DNA from: an uncultured Traorella sp.
Lineage (GTDB): Bacteria > Bacillota_I > Bacilli_A > Erysipelotrichales > Erysipelotrichaceae
DNA length: 7,309 bases
Direction: 5' to 3'
NCBI GenBank assembly: GCA_945938205.1
Contig: CAMEUL010000075.1
Location: 1 to 7,309, forward strand
A program made the translations under genes and the position numbers. The notes beneath the pieces were generated by a model. The model was given only the letters and a program-made list of their open reading frames with translations, had not been told where the DNA came from and made no database searches. Of the stretch, positions 5,527 through 7,309 are shown one piece after another (the first letter of the stretch is position 1; each line of letters opens with the position of its first letter).

Positions 5527-5551
5527 AAAAAAAGGAATCCAATGGATTCCT
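5527..5551 (-). terminator. Rho-independent terminator of the acetyltransferase gene, overlapping its stop codon
   Basis: On the minus strand, arms AGGAATCC (5551..5544) and GGATTCCT (5540..5533) pair over 8 bp around a 3-base loop, followed by a seven-base U-run (5533..5527). The first arm contains the last two bases of the TAG stop. It isolates this gene from the UPF0104 gene. Confidence 0.9.
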
Positions 5552-6104
5552 ACTTGTTCATCAGGATATATAATTTTCCTTGTTTTACTTCATTGGTACG
5601 TGTTGTGAATTCTGTGTCCTTTAAATACTGAAAGCCACATTTTTCAATGACTCTTCGTGACTGGTTGTTTTCGTTAAAATGTCCACAAGTCAAAAAATCC
5701 ATTTTTGCTTCTTCAAAGGCATACTGAATCACTCTTTTTACTGCTTCCGGCATCAAACCTTTTCCCCAGTAATCTTTACTTAATACATAACCGATTTCTC
5801 TACCTAAAAGTGAGTCATAAGGTTCTTTTAAATGATTTCTTTCACAGCTTTCTAGTCCCAAAGATCCAATGACTTTTCCTGTTTGCTTGTCCACAAGCGC
5901 GAATGTTAGCTTCATTTCAATAAATTTATCCAAGATCATCTGTGATTTTTCAATGTTTTCATGTGGCAACCATCCTGCCATCTGACCCACTCCATCGACA
6001 GAAGCATATTCATAAAAATCTTGAAGGTCTGACTGTTTCCACGCTCTGAGGATCAGTCTTTCTGTTTCCAGCACAACCTGGCTGATATCAACTTTCGCAT
6101 CCAT
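5550..6104 (-). CDS. GNAT-family N-acetyltransferase, RimJ/RimL type
   Basis: Predicted cytosolic enzyme that transfers an acetyl group from acetyl-CoA to an amine; the acceptor cannot be named. The 184-residue single domain begins with LETERLILRAW (12-22), the usual opening of the RimJ/RimL branch. It contains GREIGYVLSKDYWGKGLMPE (101-120), in which WGKGLM is the acetyl-CoA pyrophosphate loop, and ENNQSRRVIEKCGF (145-158), the typical late Asn-x-x-S and CGF helix. The ATG has AGAGG about 7 bases upstream. An extended -10 promoter lies upstream and a terminator overlaps the stop, so the gene appears to be transcribed alone. The ribosomal-protein or antibiotic substrates known for relatives are not supported by anything specific here. 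Confidence 0.9.
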   Translation of the reverse strand: MDAKVDISQVVLETERLILRAWKQSDLQDFYEYASVDGVGQMAGWLPHENIEKSQMILDKFIEMKLTFALVDKQTGKVIGSLGLESCERNHLKEPYDSLLGREIGYVLSKDYWGKGLMPEAVKRVIQYAFEEAKMDFLTCGHFNENNQSRRVIEKCGFQYLKDTEFTTRTNEVKQGKLYILMNK

Positions 6105-6130
6105 ATCCTATCCTCTTTTCTGTTTGAACT

Positions 6131-6139
6131 ATTATAGCA
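6131..6139 (-). promoter_or_regulatory. Extended -10 promoter of the acetyltransferase gene
   Basis: On the minus strand TGCTATAAT (6139..6131) is a perfect extended -10 (TGnTATAAT). The -35 position is T-rich (GTTTTT) without a consensus match, which an extended -10 tolerates. Transcription would start near 6124, about 20 bases before the ATG. The T-tract of the preceding terminator overlaps the -35 region. Confidence 0.75.
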
Positions 6140-6151
6140 CAAAGAAAAAAG

Positions 6152-6180
6152 AAAAAAACTGTATCATCTCACAGTCTTTT
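6152..6180 (-). terminator. Rho-independent terminator of the HAD phosphatase gene
   Basis: On the minus strand, arms at 6180..6171 and 6162..6153 pair over 10 bp with one G-U around an 8-base loop. The core is ACTGT/ACAGT, with flanking A-U pairs that run into a U-tract ending at 6152. It lies about 41 bases after the phosphatase stop. Confidence 0.85.
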
Positions 6181-6221
6181 TCAATATTAAGTAAATAGGA
6201 GATTTGCCAAATATCGTTCCT

Positions 6222-7016
6222 TTACTTATAAAATTTTTGTATACAATCTTTTTCATACAGATGCAACTTGTCAATTGCAAAAGCCACACCTTGTTCTTGG
6301 CAGCTTTTGGTGACATAATCAGCAACCTCTTTGCACTCCTCTACCGCCTGCCCCATCGCAATTCCGATCGTAGCATCCTTTAACATCTCCACATCATTAT
6401 GTCCATCACCGAAAGCAATGATCTCTTTTTCATGAAGTGCGTTCATCAATTCATGAATTCCTTTTGATTTATGACATCCTGCTTTACAGATATCAATCGA
6501 GGTTGTAAGAGAAGGAGTTATTTGAAAAGAATGCAAGGCTTCTATTTTGGAGGTATCCCAACCAAGAGGAGCATAAATGATAGCCATAACCACATCCTCA
6601 TGCTGATATTTTCCCACATGAGGAATGACTTCATCAAAATACTCATGAGCTTGTACTGTATTTATATCTTTTTCTTTGGTCAAATACCAATCATTCTTAT
6701 TTGCAATGGAAAGGTTTAGACCTTCTTCATTACAATACTCATATAATTTTTCAAAAGCATCATGATCCAGATAATCGGCTGTGATCACATTTTGGTGTGC
6801 ATCTAATACAAGTTGTCCATTATGTAAGATAAATCCATCCCAATCAATGTTATCTATAAGTCCCGCTCCTTTCACGGATTCCAAACTTCTTCCTGTGGAA
6901 AGCGCAATTTTATGGTTTTCTTTAAGTTTCCATAGTGCTTGAACGGTATCAGGATGAATACTTTTGGTATCATTGTCAAACAATGTACCATCGACATCAA
7001 AACATATCAATGCCAT
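6222..7016 (-). CDS. Cof-type HAD-superfamily phosphatase
   Basis: Predicted cytosolic, magnesium-dependent phosphatase of the Cof/YidA-like branch, acting on small sugar phosphates or similar compounds; the substrate is unknown. Numbered from the inner ATG, motif I is FDVDGT (D7 nucleophile, D9 acid/base), motif II is STGR (40-43), the motif III lysine is in CHKSKG (K183 or K185), and motif IV is GDGHND (203-208). The C2-type cap lies between about 85 and 180. The frame also has an ATG at 7049, adding MKQLLHLSSNL, only 8 bases after the upstream PTS stop. I prefer 7016 (264 residues) because the family normally starts 5-7 residues before motif I and the extra codons fall in a hairpin. Neither start has a good ribosome binding site. 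The gene is probably transcribed from upstream, since I see no promoter of its own. Confidence 0.87.
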   Translation of the reverse strand: MALICFDVDGTLFDNDTKSIHPDTVQALWKLKENHKIALSTGRSLESVKGAGLIDNIDWDGFILHNGQLVLDAHQNVITADYLDHDAFEKLYEYCNEEGLNLSIANKNDWYLTKEKDINTVQAHEYFDEVIPHVGKYQHEDVVMAIIYAPLGWDTSKIEALHSFQITPSLTTSIDICKAGCHKSKGIHELMNALHEKEIIAFGDGHNDVEMLKDATIGIAMGQAVEECKEVADYVTKSCQEQGVAFAIDKLHLYEKDCIQKFYK

Positions 7017-7029
7017 AAGATTTGAAGAA

Positions 7030-7051
7030 AGATGAAGCAACTGCTTCATCT
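7030..7051 (-). terminator. Hairpin between the PTS IID and HAD genes: weak terminator or attenuator
   Basis: Arms AGATGAAGCA (7030-7039) and TGCTTCATCT (7042-7051) pair perfectly over 10 bp with a 2-base centre, opening to about 4 in practice. On the minus strand it is followed by TTCTTC, not a continuous U-run, so termination may be partial. The outer phosphatase ATG (7049..7047) lies in its first arm. It could separate the genes, attenuate, or control start choice. Confidence 0.5.
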
Positions 7052-7057
7052 CTCATT

Positions 7058-7309
7058 TTATAATAATCCAATAAATGAGCAGGCAATCGCAAGCACGATT
7101 GTTCCAATGATCAATACAACTGGACTCACTTGTTTTTTCTTCAATAAATAGAACATTAACAATGTATAAAGCATTGGTAAGAACTTAGGGAAAATATTAT
7201 CGAAGAAAGCTTCCTGTACAGGAACTTCAATTCCGCCATCTACTGTGATAACTGGTAACAGGTTGATGTTTACATATGTCGCAATCAAAGCACCAATAAC
7301 AGTAATACC
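7058..7309 (-). CDS. PTS mannose/fructose/sorbose-family IID subunit, C-terminal part
   Basis: The last 83 residues of a membrane subunit that, with IIC, carries a sugar across the membrane while IIB phosphorylates it. The frame is open to the window edge (first visible codons GITVIGAL), so the 5' part lies outside; the TTG at 7288 is an internal Leu codon, not a start. The match rests on the order GALIATYVNINL, then a short VDGGIEVPVQ loop, FDNIFPKFLPMLYTLLMFYLLKKK and VSPVVLIIGTIVLAI, which is the usual end of IID: a conserved VQ-x-x-FD-x-I-x-P-K-x-LP stretch followed by two hydrophobic segments. The sugar cannot be told. The IIC and other PTS genes should lie beyond the edge. The HAD phosphatase follows directly and may be co-transcribed, a common pairing with sugar PTS operons. 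Confidence 0.8.
   Translation of the reverse strand, partial: GITVIGALIATYVNINLLPVITVDGGIEVPVQEAFFDNIFPKFLPMLYTLLMFYLLKKKQVSPVVLIIGTIVLAIACSFIGLL

Noticed and set aside
6471..6719. 82-codon plus-strand frame opposite the HAD gene
   Set aside because: Shadow frame; the minus strand encodes all four HAD motifs.

Overview
The window looks like chromosomal DNA from a low-GC Bacillota (Firmicutes). It is AT-rich, with AGGAGG-type ribosome binding sites, sigma-A-type promoters, U-tailed hairpin terminators and closely packed genes. The mix of a choice-of-anchor A/Cna-B wall protein, a CwlD-like amidase, a mannose-family PTS subunit and a Cof-type phosphatase would fit a gut Erysipelotrichia-like lineage. 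That placement is inference only. Almost everything is on the minus strand; only the UPF0145 gene is on plus.

Layout, left to right: (1) positions 68-2032, minus: a 654-residue secreted, wall-anchored surface protein with a choice-of-anchor A domain, three Cna-B-like repeats, a Pro-rich stalk and an unusual PKTND sorting signal. (2) 2033-2400: a gene-free stretch holding its ribosome binding site, a perfect 14-bp dyad near a possible -10 box, unexplained sequence, and the terminator of the tRNA operon. (3) 2401-2650, minus: a two-gene tRNA-Ile(GAT)/tRNA-Ala(TGC) operon with a near-consensus promoter and helically phased A-tracts upstream. (4) 2713-3243, minus: an ADP-ribose pyrophosphatase-type Nudix hydrolase. 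(5) 3295-3966, minus: a zinc N-acetylmuramoyl-L-alanine amidase resembling CwlD. (6) 4058-4378, plus: a UPF0145/YbjQ-family protein, divergent from the amidase across a nearly symmetric shared promoter region. (7) 4399-4533, minus: a 44-residue protein gene with a good ribosome binding site, whose stop codon lies in the loop of a two-way terminator. (8) 4578-5489, minus: a UPF0104/LPG-synthase-type membrane protein. (9) 5550-6104, minus: a RimJ/RimL-type GNAT acetyltransferase. (10) 6222-7016 (or 7049), minus: a Cof-type HAD phosphatase. (11) 7058 to the window edge, minus: the C-terminal end of a mannose-family PTS IID subunit.

Most protein genes appear to be separate units, each closed by its own hairpin. 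The exceptions are the UPF0104 gene plus the 44-residue gene, and possibly the PTS IID gene plus the HAD gene. The only functional grouping is loose: surface protein, amidase and UPF0104 protein all concern the cell envelope. I see no mobile element, CRISPR array or defence system, and no clear new multi-gene system. The most useful second-look items are the 44-residue gene, the PKTND sorting signal, the dyad in front of the surface gene and the symmetric divergent promoter.
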